DNA of 64,000 bases from JABMMZ01 sp044368575 (GTDB lineage Bacteria > Bacteroidota > Bacteroidia > NS11-12g > UBA955): the NCBI GenBank assembly GCA_044368575.1, contig JBIPPH010000001.1, positions 68,342 through 132,341 of the forward strand, in the 5' to 3' direction. Of this stretch, positions 42,491 to 51,627 are shown piece after piece. Position 1 is the stretch's first letter. Every line of letters begins with the position of its first letter. The notes below the pieces were generated by a model that saw only the letters and a list, made by a program, of their open reading frames with translations, had not been told where the DNA came from and made no database searches. The position numbers and the translations under genes are program-made.

Positions 42491-42946
42491 TTACCAGGTG
42501 TGGTCTACCACAATCTTCCATGCTTTTGATTGTTCTTGAAAAATCAATGAAAAGTAGCCACCGCTGTTTTGATTACTAACAATCTGCCATTTGCCGGTTA
42601 CTTGATAGGTTTTAGGTTGATCTGCTAATTTGAAAATACTCAGGTCTTCAAAGCTTAATTTACCCATCTTTTCTGAAGAGGAGTAATGGCGTTTATAATT
42701 GGCTGCAACTGAGTCATAATTGAATCTTGTACCATTTTTACCAATAAACTTTAAGGCAGCATTGTGCCAATAACCTTGCATGAATCCATCTATACTGCCA
42801 TTGTTCCAATCCCTCACTTGTTGATCCAATACAGCTATAATGGCAGTAGAATCTGCTGATTGTGTATTGGCGGTTTGGCTTGTGCTAGTTTGGCATGACA
42901 TCATACCACAGACGATAAAAAGGCATAGAATTGCTTTCATATTCAA
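42491..42946 (-). CDS. SnoaL/DUF4440-like small lipoprotein
   Basis: About 150 aa. A lipobox MMSC gives the lipid Cys (residue 16 from the second ATG at 42940). The mature part resembles the NTF2-like/DUF4440 fold: IAVLDQQVRDWNNGSIDGFMQGYWH near its start, then a Y-x-V-x-G-x-W strand and a final FSLIFQEQSKAWKIVVDHTW, a common ending of this family. No catalytic residues can be assigned. Either ATG (42946 or 42940) may be used. It shares a palindromic promoter with the divergent FAD oxidoreductase gene. Confidence 0.78.
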   Translation of the reverse strand: MNMKAILCLFIVCGMMSCQTSTSQTANTQSADSTAIIAVLDQQVRDWNNGSIDGFMQGYWHNAALKFIGKNGTRFNYDSVAANYKRHYSSSEKMGKLSFEDLSIFKLADQPKTYQVTGKWQIVSNQNSGGYFSLIFQEQSKAWKIVVDHTW

Positions 42947-42952
42947 TTAAAG

Positions 42953-42968
42953 TATCTTTGCAAAGATA
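42953..42968. promoter_or_regulatory. Palindromic bidirectional -7 promoter element
   Basis: TATCTTTGCAAAGATA is a perfect 16-bp palindrome. Each half is a perfect TAnnTTTG box, one facing right (42953-42960, 9 nt before the oxidoreductase ATG) and one facing left (42961-42968, 14-20 nt before the lipoprotein start). Confidence 0.65.
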
Positions 42969-42969
42969 A

Positions 42970-44040
42970 ATGAACGCCATGCAAAACGAAGCAAAAGTAG
43001 ATGTTATAGTGGTAGGAGGCGGTTTGGCTGGCATTTGGACTTGCTTCAGGCTGATTGCGTTAAATAAAAAAGTTGCCTTAATTGATTTGCCTGAGGGCAA
43101 TTGTAGTTCAAGTATTGCTGCAGGCATTTATAATCCCTTATTGGCTAAACATCAAAAGTTATCCTACAAGGCCCATGAAATTTATCCTCATATAGCTGAA
43201 GAATATGCCAGAATCGAAGCATATATAAATGAGCAGGTTCACCATGCTATGCCTATAGCGTATATCATCGATCAATTAAAAACACTAAATGATTGGGCTG
43301 GCTTATGTAGTGATGATCGATTCAAACCTTTTGTTAGCCTAAACAATGAAAGGTTATCTGATAACATCATTTCAGAGCTTGGGTATTTAAGCATACAATC
43401 ATCTGCTTGGGTTGATATTCCGCATTTGATGAAAGCCTTTAACACTGCCATACAATCAAAGCACATCTATCTTAATCAAACATTTGATTACACTTCACTT
43501 CAGATACATGAAGACCATCTTCGTTATCAAAACCTTTTTGCGGATAAAATTGTGTTTTGTGAGGGCATTGGCATACAACAGAATCCTTTCGCAAGTCATA
43601 TTCGCCTAAAACCGGCAAAAGGAGAGATATTGCTTATTAATAGTCAATGTGCGGTCAATGATTGTATCCCTCAACAAGGGGTGTTTTTGTTGCCTGTAGC
43701 ACCTAATACCTTTAAAGTCGGCTCAAACTTTGAATGGCAACAATTAGATACACAAATAACTGATTCAGCAAAGCAAGAAATAGTAGACAAACTTTGTGAG
43801 TGGTTTAAAGAACCTTTTGAGATCACAGATCATAAAGCTGGTATAAGACCCTCCAGTCATGACCGCAGACCAATACTTGGCGCCTTAGATGCCCATCAAC
43901 AATTGTTTGTATTCAATGGATTAGGGTCCAAAGGTGTGGCCTTATCGCCTTATTACAGTCAGTGTTTAGTTGATCACATGTACAATGGAACGCAGATTGA
44001 CGATGAAGTATCTGTTAATCGTTACAAGCCTAAATGCTGA
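42970..44040 (+). CDS. FAD-dependent oxidoreductase (DAO / glycine oxidase-like)
   Basis: 356 aa. The Rossmann dinucleotide motif VIVVGGGLAGIW is near residues 12-23, followed by SIAAGIYNPL; the C-terminus has GIRPSSHDRRPILG and FNGLGSKGVALSPYYS, the FAD-closing motif of the D-amino acid oxidase/MnmC-C family. The substrate is probably an amine or amino acid, but it cannot be specified. An in-frame ATG at 42979 is a possible alternative start. It converges on rnc with a 19-bp overlap. Confidence 0.87.
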   Translation: MNAMQNEAKVDVIVVGGGLAGIWTCFRLIALNKKVALIDLPEGNCSSSIAAGIYNPLLAKHQKLSYKAHEIYPHIAEEYARIEAYINEQVHHAMPIAYIIDQLKTLNDWAGLCSDDRFKPFVSLNNERLSDNIISELGYLSIQSSAWVDIPHLMKAFNTAIQSKHIYLNQTFDYTSLQIHEDHLRYQNLFADKIVFCEGIGIQQNPFASHIRLKPAKGEILLINSQCAVNDCIPQQGVFLLPVAPNTFKVGSNFEWQQLDTQITDSAKQEIVDKLCEWFKEPFEITDHKAGIRPSSHDRRPILGALDAHQQLFVFNGLGSKGVALSPYYSQCLVDHMYNGTQIDDEVSVNRYKPKC

Positions 44041-44750
44041 CAAGCTTTAACACAAGCCATTTCTTCAGCTGTTTTTTTACTGATGTTGCTGACGGAAGCA
44101 ATTTGTTCTCCCTCTAAAACAACTGCCATTTCATAGACCTTTCTTTTTTGAGAGTCATCAACGTTCAACAATACCATTTCCAGGGTTCTTTTTTCTTTTT
44201 GAGCCCATTTAATGAGTTTGGCTTTATAGCTCAGTTCTTCTTGCAGTAATGTGTCAAAATCAATGTGCTGAACCAAGATGGTATTTAAGATAAATTTTCT
44301 GGTAAAGTTGAAACCTTTGTCGAGGTAAATAGCGCCAATCAAGCTCTCAAAAGCATTGCCTGCGACACCCTCTAAAAAGGCAGGATTATTCTTTAATTTT
44401 TGATCGTAAAACAACAATTGATGAATACCCATCTTCTTGGCTATTTGATTGAGTTTATTGCGACCAACAATTTTAGATCTGGTTTCTGTTAAGAAACCCT
44501 CATTTTGATAGGGAAACTTTAAATACAATTTTTCGGCAATGACCATTCCCAAAACCGCATCCCCTAAAAATTCCAAACGTTCATTATTGCTTTTTCCTCT
44601 AGAACTTAAATGCCGATAAGAATTGTGCGTGATAGCTATTTTGTATAAACTAATGGCATTAGGGTAGAACCCTAACACATTGTATAACTTCTCATAAAGC
44701 GCTTTGTCTTTAGACCATCGCGTCTTAAAGAAGTTAAATAACCGAATCAA
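44022..44750 (-). CDS. rnc: Ribonuclease III
   Basis: 242 aa. The signature NERLEFLGDAVLGMV (56-70) carries the catalytic acidic residues Glu60 and Asp64, with a second acidic cluster in AFESLIGAIYLDKG; a double-stranded RNA binding domain fills about 170-242. It cleaves structured RNA precursors. Third gene of the acpP-fabF-rnc unit, 6 nt after fabF. Given the overlapping convergent genes in this window, RNase III would meet antisense RNA pairs, including one at its own 3' end. Confidence 0.97.
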   Translation of the reverse strand: MIRLFNFFKTRWSKDKALYEKLYNVLGFYPNAISLYKIAITHNSYRHLSSRGKSNNERLEFLGDAVLGMVIAEKLYLKFPYQNEGFLTETRSKIVGRNKLNQIAKKMGIHQLLFYDQKLKNNPAFLEGVAGNAFESLIGAIYLDKGFNFTRKFILNTILVQHIDFDTLLQEELSYKAKLIKWAQKEKRTLEMVLLNVDDSQKRKVYEMAVVLEGEQIASVSNISKKTAEEMACVKACQHLGL

Positions 44751-44756
44751 AGTGTA

Positions 44757-46004
44757 TTACAGTTTTTTGAAAATAACAGTGGCATTGTGACCTCCAAAAC
44801 CAAATGTATTACTCACTGCCACATTGATGTTTCTTTGTTGGGCAGTGTTAAACGTTAAATTCAATTTAGGATCGATGTTTTCATCGTCCGTAAAATGATT
44901 GATGGTTGGGGGAACAAGACTGTGTTGCATTGCCATGATAGAGGCCACAGCTTCAACAGCTCCAGCGCCTCCTAATAAATGGCCAGTCATAGATTTGGTT
45001 GAACTAATGTTCATCTTATAAGAATGCTCACCAAAAACGGATTGAATGGCTTTTAGTTCAGCAATATCACCCAATGGGGTAGATGTACCGTGAACATTGA
45101 TGTAATCAATATCAGTTGTGCTTAATTGAGCATCTTCTAAAGCCCAGTTCATACATCTGATAACCCCTAAACCTTCAGGGTGTGGTGCAGTCATGTGATA
45201 GGCGTCAGCACTTAAACCAGCGCCAGCTACTTCACAATATATTTTAGCTCCTCTAGCAATGGCGTGTTCATATTCTTCCAACACCAAGGCTGCGGAGCCT
45301 TCTCCCAATACAAACCCATCTCTGTCTTTGTCAAAAGGACGAGAAGCTGTTTTCGGAGAGTCGTTTCTTTCACTAAGGGCTTTCATGTTGCAGAATCCGC
45401 CAACGGCAGGTTCATTCACACAAGCTTCAGATCCGCCAGTAATGATCAATGGACTTTTACCCATTCTTATCATGTTAAAGGCATCAATTAATGCATTGTT
45501 ACTAGATGCACATGCAGAAACTGTGGTGTAATTTGGCCCACCAAAGCCATACTTAATACTCACCAAACCTCCAGCAATATCTGAAATCATTTTGGTGATA
45601 AAGAAAGGAGAGAATCTAGGCGTTCCATCGCCTTTAGCAAATTCTACACTTTCATTGAAAAAGGATGTTAATCCACCAATGCCTGAACCCCATATTACCC
45701 CGATTTTTGATTTGTCAATCTTTTCAAGATCTAAACCAGCATCTTTAATGGCTTCTTCTGTTGTTACATGTGCAAATTGGGCAAATCTATCCATTTTTCT
45801 AGCCTCTTTACGGTCCATAAAGTCTTCAGGGTTGAAGCCTTTAACTTCGCAAGCAAAGGTGGACTTAAATTTAGAGGTGTCAAACAATGTGATTTTGTCG
45901 GCTCCACTCACACCATTAGACAAACCATTCCAATACGATTGGAGATCGTTGCCTAACGGTGTAAGAGCACCCATACCCGTAACGACTACACGTTTTAACT
46001 GCAT
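44757..46004 (-). CDS. fabF: 3-oxoacyl-ACP synthase II
   Basis: 415 aa condensing enzyme of fatty-acid elongation. Catalytic triad Cys165 (TVSACASSNN), His305 (NVHGTSTPLGD) and His342 (MTGHLLGGAGA). GVIWGSGIGG and FGFGGHN are the remaining family marks. It lies 22 nt after acpP, its protein substrate carrier. Confidence 0.98.
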   Translation of the reverse strand: MQLKRVVVTGMGALTPLGNDLQSYWNGLSNGVSGADKITLFDTSKFKSTFACEVKGFNPEDFMDRKEARKMDRFAQFAHVTTEEAIKDAGLDLEKIDKSKIGVIWGSGIGGLTSFFNESVEFAKGDGTPRFSPFFITKMISDIAGGLVSIKYGFGGPNYTTVSACASSNNALIDAFNMIRMGKSPLIITGGSEACVNEPAVGGFCNMKALSERNDSPKTASRPFDKDRDGFVLGEGSAALVLEEYEHAIARGAKIYCEVAGAGLSADAYHMTAPHPEGLGVIRCMNWALEDAQLSTTDIDYINVHGTSTPLGDIAELKAIQSVFGEHSYKMNISSTKSMTGHLLGGAGAVEAVASIMAMQHSLVPPTINHFTDDENIDPKLNLTFNTAQQRNINVAVSNTFGFGGHNATVIFKKL

Positions 46005-46026
46005 GTGTTGTTAGAGGGAATAAAAA

Positions 46027-46263
46027 TTACTTTGCGTTGTTTTCGATGTATGAAATGGCATCGCCAACAGTGCCGATTTTCTCAGCTTGCTCATCAGGAA
46101 TGGCGATATTGAATTCTTTTTCAAATTCCATGATCAACTCTACAGTGTCTAATGAATCTGCACCTAGGTCGTTGGTGAAACTTGCTTCTGGCGTAACTTC
46201 ACTTGCTTCAACGCCTAATTTGTCAACGATGATTGACTTTACTTTTTCTGCTACTTCTGACAT
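46027..46263 (-). CDS. acpP: Acyl carrier protein
   Basis: 78 aa acidic protein. DLGADSLDTVEL carries Ser37, the phosphopantetheine attachment site. Central carrier of type II fatty-acid synthesis, first gene of acpP-fabF-rnc. The 184-bp gap upstream (46264-46447) is AT-rich and should contain its promoter; I find no perfect -7 box there (best partial: GTTATTTG on the minus strand near 46290). Confidence 0.98.
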   Translation of the reverse strand: MSEVAEKVKSIIVDKLGVEASEVTPEASFTNDLGADSLDTVELIMEFEKEFNIAIPDEQAEKIGTVGDAISYIENNAK

Positions 46264-46447
46264 GATGTATTATTTTTTAATTTGCTGCAAATAACCATAT
46301 TTTTTGAAACATAAACACATTTTTTTTTGGGAATTTGTATACCAATAGGCCGATGATAAAGCGACAAAAAATAGCTTAAGTATTTGTTTTACAGTGTTTT
46401 ATGTGCAATGTATAGGTTTTGGGTCATTGTTGAAAACAATTCCAGAT

Positions 46448-47593
46448 TTATGCTTTTTCGAGCGCTTGACTTAAATCAGCTAATAAATCTTCAATGTCTT
46501 CAACCCCAACACTTAGTCTTAATAAGCCATCTACAACGCCTGCTTTCTCTCTCTCAGCCTTTGGAATACTAGCATGGGTCATGCTAGCAGGATGGTTGAC
46601 TAAACTTTCAACGCCACCAAGAGACTCAGCAAGTGAAAAGACTTTGACATTGGTGGCAAAACGCATGGCTGCCTCAAAATCATCCCCTTTTAATGTGAAT
46701 GAAACCATACCGCCAAAACCACGCATTTGTTTTTTGGCAATGGCATGTCCTGATGCATCCTCAAAACCTGGCCAATACACTTTGCCAATTTTAGGATGTT
46801 GTTTTAAAAACTGAGCGACTTCAGCACCATTTTCACAATGGGCTTTCATTCTAAGGTGTAAGGTTTTGATTCCTCTGATGACTAAGAAACAATCCATAGG
46901 ACCCGGGTTGGCGCCACAACTATTTAATATGAAATGCAATTGCTCATACAGCGATTTTGAATTCATTACCAAAGCTCCCATGACCACATCACTGTGCCCA
47001 CCTAAGTATTTTGTAGCACTATGCATCACAATATCAGCGCCGAGATCCAAAGGGTTTTGTAAATAAGGTGAAGCAAAAGTATTGTCAATGGCCAATAACA
47101 ACTGATGTTGTTTGGCAATTGCTGCAACGGCTGCTATGTCTACAATTTTAAGGGTAGGGTTGGTGGGTGTTTCTGCCCATATCATTTTGGTGTTTGAATT
47201 GATGTAGGGCAAAATAGTCTGAGCATCGTATAAATTCACGTAGTGAAATTTTACACCCATAGGCTCATATATTTTTGAAAACAATCTGTAAGATCCACCA
47301 TAAATGTCATCACCAGTAATGACCTCGTCGCCAGGTCTTAGTGTGCGCATAACGGCATCTACTGCTCCCATTCCACTGCTAAAACAAATGGCATGTTGTG
47401 CATTTTCTAATGCGGCTAAATTATTTTCTAATTGCGTACGGGTTGGGTTTTTACCTCTCGCGTAGGCATAGCCTTTGTGTTGGCCTGGGTATTCTTGAAC
47501 AAACGTAGAGGTTTGAAATATAGGGGTCATAATGGCGCCTGTTGTAGGGTCAGCCTCAATGCCCGCGTGCAATGCTTTGGTACCGAATTTCAT
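46448..47593 (-). CDS. Cystathionine gamma-synthase / gamma-lyase family PLP enzyme
   Basis: 381 aa. The Cys/Met metabolism PLP fold: TLRPGDEVITGDDIYGGSYR, AETPTNPTLKIVD, Schiff-base Lys195 in SATKYLGGHSD, and a C-terminal SLAESLGGVESLVNHPASMT. This last stretch fits cystathionine gamma-synthase or gamma-lyase (sulfur amino-acid interconversion), which cannot be separated by eye. It starts 4 nt after the CoA-transferase subunit gene, so the two are co-transcribed despite unrelated chemistry. Confidence 0.92.
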   Translation of the reverse strand: MKFGTKALHAGIEADPTTGAIMTPIFQTSTFVQEYPGQHKGYAYARGKNPTRTQLENNLAALENAQHAICFSSGMGAVDAVMRTLRPGDEVITGDDIYGGSYRLFSKIYEPMGVKFHYVNLYDAQTILPYINSNTKMIWAETPTNPTLKIVDIAAVAAIAKQHQLLLAIDNTFASPYLQNPLDLGADIVMHSATKYLGGHSDVVMGALVMNSKSLYEQLHFILNSCGANPGPMDCFLVIRGIKTLHLRMKAHCENGAEVAQFLKQHPKIGKVYWPGFEDASGHAIAKKQMRGFGGMVSFTLKGDDFEAAMRFATNVKVFSLAESLGGVESLVNHPASMTHASIPKAEREKAGVVDGLLRLSVGVEDIEDLLADLSQALEKA

Positions 47594-47597
47594 AATT

Positions 47598-48251
47598 TTA
47601 TAATTGTATGGTTTTTAAATTGGGTGATATGGTTAAACGGCCTTCCGTTTTGGATTGAACATATTCTACACTGACTTCAGGTGCAATCTCAATCAATTCA
47701 AATCCGTTTTCTGTTATGTCGAAAACCCCAAGTTCAGTTACTACTTTTTTTACACAAGCAATGCCAGTGATAGGTAATGTACAAGCCTTTAATAATTTGG
47801 ACTCACCAGCTTTGTTAACGTGTTGCATGGCTACAATGATGTTTTTAGCACTGGCCACCAAATCCATAGCGCCTCCCATACCTTTGACCATTTTTCCTGG
47901 AATTTTCCAGTTGGCAATATCACCTTGGTCATTCACTTCCATTGCCCCTAAAACAGTTAAGTCGACTTTGCCTGCTCTTATCATGCCAAAACTCATTGCA
48001 GAATCAAAAAACGCAGAGCCAGGAACTGTCGTTATGGTTTGTTTGCCAGCATTGATTAAATCTGGGTCTTCTTCACCATCAAACGGGAAAGGACCCATGC
48101 CCAACAATCCATTTTCTGATTGTAATACCACTTCAACTCCTTCCGGAATATAGTTGGCCACTAGTGTAGGAATACCTATACCTAAATTGACATAATAGCC
48201 ATCTTTTAATTCTAAAGCTATGCGCTTGGCAATTTGTTCTTTGGTTAGCAT
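47598..48251 (-). CDS. scoB: 3-oxoacid CoA-transferase subunit B
   Basis: 217 aa. VNLGIGIPTLVANYIP and the catalytic glutamate loop LQSENGLLGMGPFP (Glu46) identify the B subunit, which with subunit A moves CoA from succinyl-CoA to acetoacetate or a similar acid. No A-subunit gene is next to it: upstream is a divergent DUF1801 gene, downstream the cystathionine synthase-like gene. The partner must be elsewhere in the genome. Confidence 0.95.
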   Translation of the reverse strand: MLTKEQIAKRIALELKDGYYVNLGIGIPTLVANYIPEGVEVVLQSENGLLGMGPFPFDGEEDPDLINAGKQTITTVPGSAFFDSAMSFGMIRAGKVDLTVLGAMEVNDQGDIANWKIPGKMVKGMGGAMDLVASAKNIIVAMQHVNKAGESKLLKACTLPITGIACVKKVVTELGVFDITENGFELIEIAPEVSVEYVQSKTEGRLTISPNLKTIQL

Positions 48252-48339
48252 GATGTTTACTGCAAAACAATGTATTTTTTACGTAAAATAATTAACAGAT
48301 TTTGGGCATTTGCGAATTATTATCTGAAATTTGCAAGCC

Positions 48340-48807
48340 ATGAGCAAGCAAAGTGAATTAACTGTTGAGGCCTATATCAATGCGTTAGATAGTCAACGTC
48401 AAGCTGATTTTAAAACCTTATTTGAAGTGATTCAAGCTAACATACCCAATGATTTTGAGACAATCATTCAATACAAAATGATTGCTTGGGTAGTGCCGTT
48501 TTCAATCTATCCACAGGGGTATCATTGTCAACCCAATTTACAATTGCCTTTTGCTAATTTAGCCGCTCAGAAAAGCCATTTTGCTATTTACCACATGGGC
48601 TTGTATGCAAATCCTGAATTAATGGATTGGTTTGTAACTGAGCACAGCAAACGATCATCTAAAAAATTAGATATTGGTAAAAGTTGTATTCGTTATAAAA
48701 AGATAGAAGATGTGCCTCTAGACTTAATAGCCGAATTGTTTCAAAAAATCGATGCTAAAGCCTGGGTTAAACTTTACACACAAGCTTTTTTAAAATCAAA
48801 GGCCTAG
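48340..48807 (+). CDS. DUF1801 (YdhG-like) domain protein
   Basis: About 155 aa from ATG 48340. It has the family features: VEAYINALDSQRQADFKTLFEVI at the N-terminus, then IQYKMIAWVVPFSIYP and SHFAIYHMGLY, and a late GKSCIRYKKIEDVPLDLIAE. This small alpha/beta fold is widespread and of unknown biochemical role. The in-frame TTG at 48331 is part of a one-mismatch -7 box (GAAATTTG), and the ATG follows six bases after it. It overlaps the convergent GH3 gene by 12 bp. Confidence 0.85.
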   Translation: MSKQSELTVEAYINALDSQRQADFKTLFEVIQANIPNDFETIIQYKMIAWVVPFSIYPQGYHCQPNLQLPFANLAAQKSHFAIYHMGLYANPELMDWFVTEHSKRSSKKLDIGKSCIRYKKIEDVPLDLIAELFQKIDAKAWVKLYTQAFLKSKA

Positions 48808-51627
48808 GCTTTTGTAAATGATGTCTTGGATTCTGGTTCTGTAATTGCCATTAATTAGTTCCTTATTTTCTTCATCTGGGCAAATGCGATTGCTTAAAAA
48901 CACATAGACCAAACCGTGTTTTGGATCTGCCCAAGCACAAGTGCCAGTAAAGCCAGTATGACCAAACATATTACTACTGCCTTTAGTGCTTGCAGGGCTA
49001 GTCTTGCCTGAAAAATCAGGTTTATCAAAGCCCAAACCCCTTCTTGAGTCTAAATTTTGATAGGCAGTGAAGTGTTTGATCGTAGAGAGTTTTAAATACG
49101 TTTTACCATTGTATCTGCCGCTGTCCAAAAGCATTTGCATGAGGGCCGCTAAGTCATAGGCATTAGAAAATAAACCGGCGTGACCACTCACACCGCCCAA
49201 CATGGCTGCTGCTGGATCATGCACATAACCGCAAAGCATTTGCTGTCTGAATTGTCTGTCCATTTGAGTGGGAGCAATGTCATGCAAGGGCCTGTGCTGC
49301 CATGGATTATAAGTGATATGTGTTAAGCCCATTGGTGTGTAAAATTGGGTTTTAACATATTCGTCTAATCCCATACCTGAAATCTGCTCAACAACTAACT
49401 GCATCAAAATCATGCTGAGGTCGCTGTAACGGTATACCTTACTCTCTAAGGGCGATTCAAAAATGCGTTTATAAATAGTGTCTTTGTTGGCTTTCAACAT
49501 AAACAACTGATCCGCAACCTTAATGCTGTACAAGGTGTCTGATGCCTTGGCATAAACACTGTCAATATGGGGAAGAGACTCCTTGTAAAATGGGATCCAG
49601 GCAGTTAGACCAGCGCGGTGTTGTAAAATATCACTGATTTTTAAATCGGCTTTATTCGTTCCAATAGCTTGTGGTAAATAGTCTTTTAAAGTTTTGTTTA
49701 AATGCAATTCACCATTTTCGTATAGCTTCATCACTGCTAATGTAGTAGCGGCAATTTTTGTGATAGAGGCAATGTCATACACTGTGCTATCATTCACTTT
49801 TTTAAGCTTGTCGTAATTTAAATAGCCATAAGCCTTGTCAAAAACGGCTTTGCCATCTTTTAATACCAAAACACGGCAACCAGGGCTTGCTTTTTTGCTT
49901 AATAATTGATCCACAACGCCGTCAATTAAATTCAATTGGTTGAGGTCCATTTTTGAACTACTGCTCTTGCTTGATAGGTATTGGAATTGTATGGGTAAAT
50001 GGCTGCTAGTTGTTTGATGCTCAAATAGCAGTTTAGAGGCAGTCATTTGAAACTCAGTCAAATCCTCATAAGCCGCTATGATGTTTGCGTTTTTGGGTAG
50101 ATACTTTAATGTATACGGATTGCAAAATCCTACTATGGTCGATGGTTTCTCATTGACTATTGTTTGAATGTTTTTGAAATCAAGATCAGAATAGCCCGAT
50201 TTGAGTTGTTTCCAAACTTTAGGTTGGTGCAAACTAATTACCACATTTTGGTAGGGTTTTATGTTTCTTGTGAGTTTGTGAATCACATCACTGTTGGCCT
50301 CACGTGGCAGGTTTAAATATTGAATGCCATGAGCTTTTGCGGCTAATTCCCAGGCAGATCCTGGTTGAGCATCAAGTGCAATAAATACAGTTTGATTAGC
50401 ATCAATCATTGGGATTTGTTTTGGGGTATTAATATAACCAACAACGCCTTCAGCTACCTTTTGAATAATTGTGCTGCTAGAGCTTGGATTCAAATCAGAT
50501 TGAAGTTGGTTGATGTCAATTGCTTGGTAATTGTTTAAGCCGACTCTTTGTTTCCAATATAAAATCTTTAATACACTCTGATTCAATTTATCTTCACTGA
50601 TTTTACCGCTCAAAATGGCTTGCTTGATCTTGTCAAAACCTTCAGCCACGTGTTCACTGAACAATAAAATATCATTGCCAGCCATGAAGGCTTCTAATTC
50701 TAAATCACCAGCAAGATAGTATTTGCTAACACCTTTCATGTTTAGGGCATCAGTAATGACTAAGCCCGTAAAACCCATCTGCTGCTTAAGTAAAGTGTCA
50801 ATGATTAAATGAGATAAAGAGGCAGGTCTATTGGGTCTATTGTCTAATTGAGGAAGGTGCAAATGCCCTGTCATTATAGAGGGGATGCCGTCCTTAATTA
50901 AAGCTTTGTAGGGGAATAATTCAGAACTGTCTAATGATGATAATGGTTTGTCAATTTCTGGCATGTCGAGGTGAGAGTCCGTGTATACATCGCCATGACC
51001 TGGAAAATGTTTGGCACAACCCAAAACCCCTTCACTTAATAACCCCCTGTGGTATGCTAAAGCATGCATGGCCACTCGGTGTTTGTTTTCTCCAAATGAT
51101 CTAAAGCCAATGATTGGATTATTGGGGTTTGAATTAATATCTACATCTGGAGCGAAATTCATGTGAATACCCAAGCGGTGCATTTGTTTGCCAATTTCAG
51201 AAGCCACCGCATAGGTGCTACTGCTGTCGTTGAGTGCACCAAGGGTAATGGCATATGGAAAACGTTGGGTTTTTTGCAGTCTCATTGCCAAGCCCCATTC
51301 GCCATCAATGCCTATAAGTAAAGGTGTATTTGAAAGCGATTGCAAATAGTTGCTCATGTAGGCTTGTTTGAGGGCATCGTTTTGAAAAAAACACATACCA
51401 CCAATATGGTATTGGTCGATTAAGTTTTCAAGTTGTTGAATATGCTGCGCATCTTTGTTGGTGTAGGCAGCCACCATGAATAATTGCCCAATTTTTTCGT
51501 CCAAGCTCATCTGCTTGAACTTTTGCTCATACCATTGTTCTGGTTGTTTAGCAGACAATTGAGTTGCGCCTAATACCCATAAGCATATGCTTAAGACCAA
51601 AAAAGATGTATTGATTTTAACGCTCAA
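48796..51627 (-). CDS. GH3 beta-N-acetylglucosaminidase fused to a serine beta-lactamase-like hydrolase
   Basis: 943 aa secreted protein (signal peptide to about residue 26). The N-terminal half is a NagZ-like family 3 glycosidase: KHFPGHGDVYTDSH (206-219) with the His/Asp acid-base pair and nucleophile Asp293 in VITDALNMKG. The middle (about 390-570) looks like the GH3 C-terminal sandwich. The last ~370 residues are a class C beta-lactamase/penicillin-binding fold, with Ser621-x-x-Lys624 (ASITK), YSD and HTGFTG. The fusion, known in Bacteroidota, suggests peptidoglycan fragment recycling or remodelling in the periplasm. Its start overlaps the enoyl-CoA hydratase stop by 11 bp. Confidence 0.93.
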   Translation of the reverse strand: MSVKINTSFLVLSICLWVLGATQLSAKQPEQWYEQKFKQMSLDEKIGQLFMVAAYTNKDAQHIQQLENLIDQYHIGGMCFFQNDALKQAYMSNYLQSLSNTPLLIGIDGEWGLAMRLQKTQRFPYAITLGALNDSSSTYAVASEIGKQMHRLGIHMNFAPDVDINSNPNNPIIGFRSFGENKHRVAMHALAYHRGLLSEGVLGCAKHFPGHGDVYTDSHLDMPEIDKPLSSLDSSELFPYKALIKDGIPSIMTGHLHLPQLDNRPNRPASLSHLIIDTLLKQQMGFTGLVITDALNMKGVSKYYLAGDLELEAFMAGNDILLFSEHVAEGFDKIKQAILSGKISEDKLNQSVLKILYWKQRVGLNNYQAIDINQLQSDLNPSSSSTIIQKVAEGVVGYINTPKQIPMIDANQTVFIALDAQPGSAWELAAKAHGIQYLNLPREANSDVIHKLTRNIKPYQNVVISLHQPKVWKQLKSGYSDLDFKNIQTIVNEKPSTIVGFCNPYTLKYLPKNANIIAAYEDLTEFQMTASKLLFEHQTTSSHLPIQFQYLSSKSSSSKMDLNQLNLIDGVVDQLLSKKASPGCRVLVLKDGKAVFDKAYGYLNYDKLKKVNDSTVYDIASITKIAATTLAVMKLYENGELHLNKTLKDYLPQAIGTNKADLKISDILQHRAGLTAWIPFYKESLPHIDSVYAKASDTLYSIKVADQLFMLKANKDTIYKRIFESPLESKVYRYSDLSMILMQLVVEQISGMGLDEYVKTQFYTPMGLTHITYNPWQHRPLHDIAPTQMDRQFRQQMLCGYVHDPAAAMLGGVSGHAGLFSNAYDLAALMQMLLDSGRYNGKTYLKLSTIKHFTAYQNLDSRRGLGFDKPDFSGKTSPASTKGSSNMFGHTGFTGTCAWADPKHGLVYVFLSNRICPDEENKELINGNYRTRIQDIIYKSLGL

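Noticed and set aside
45592..46014. 140-codon open frame antisense to fabF
   Set aside because: Entirely inside the intact fabF gene with antisense-like composition.
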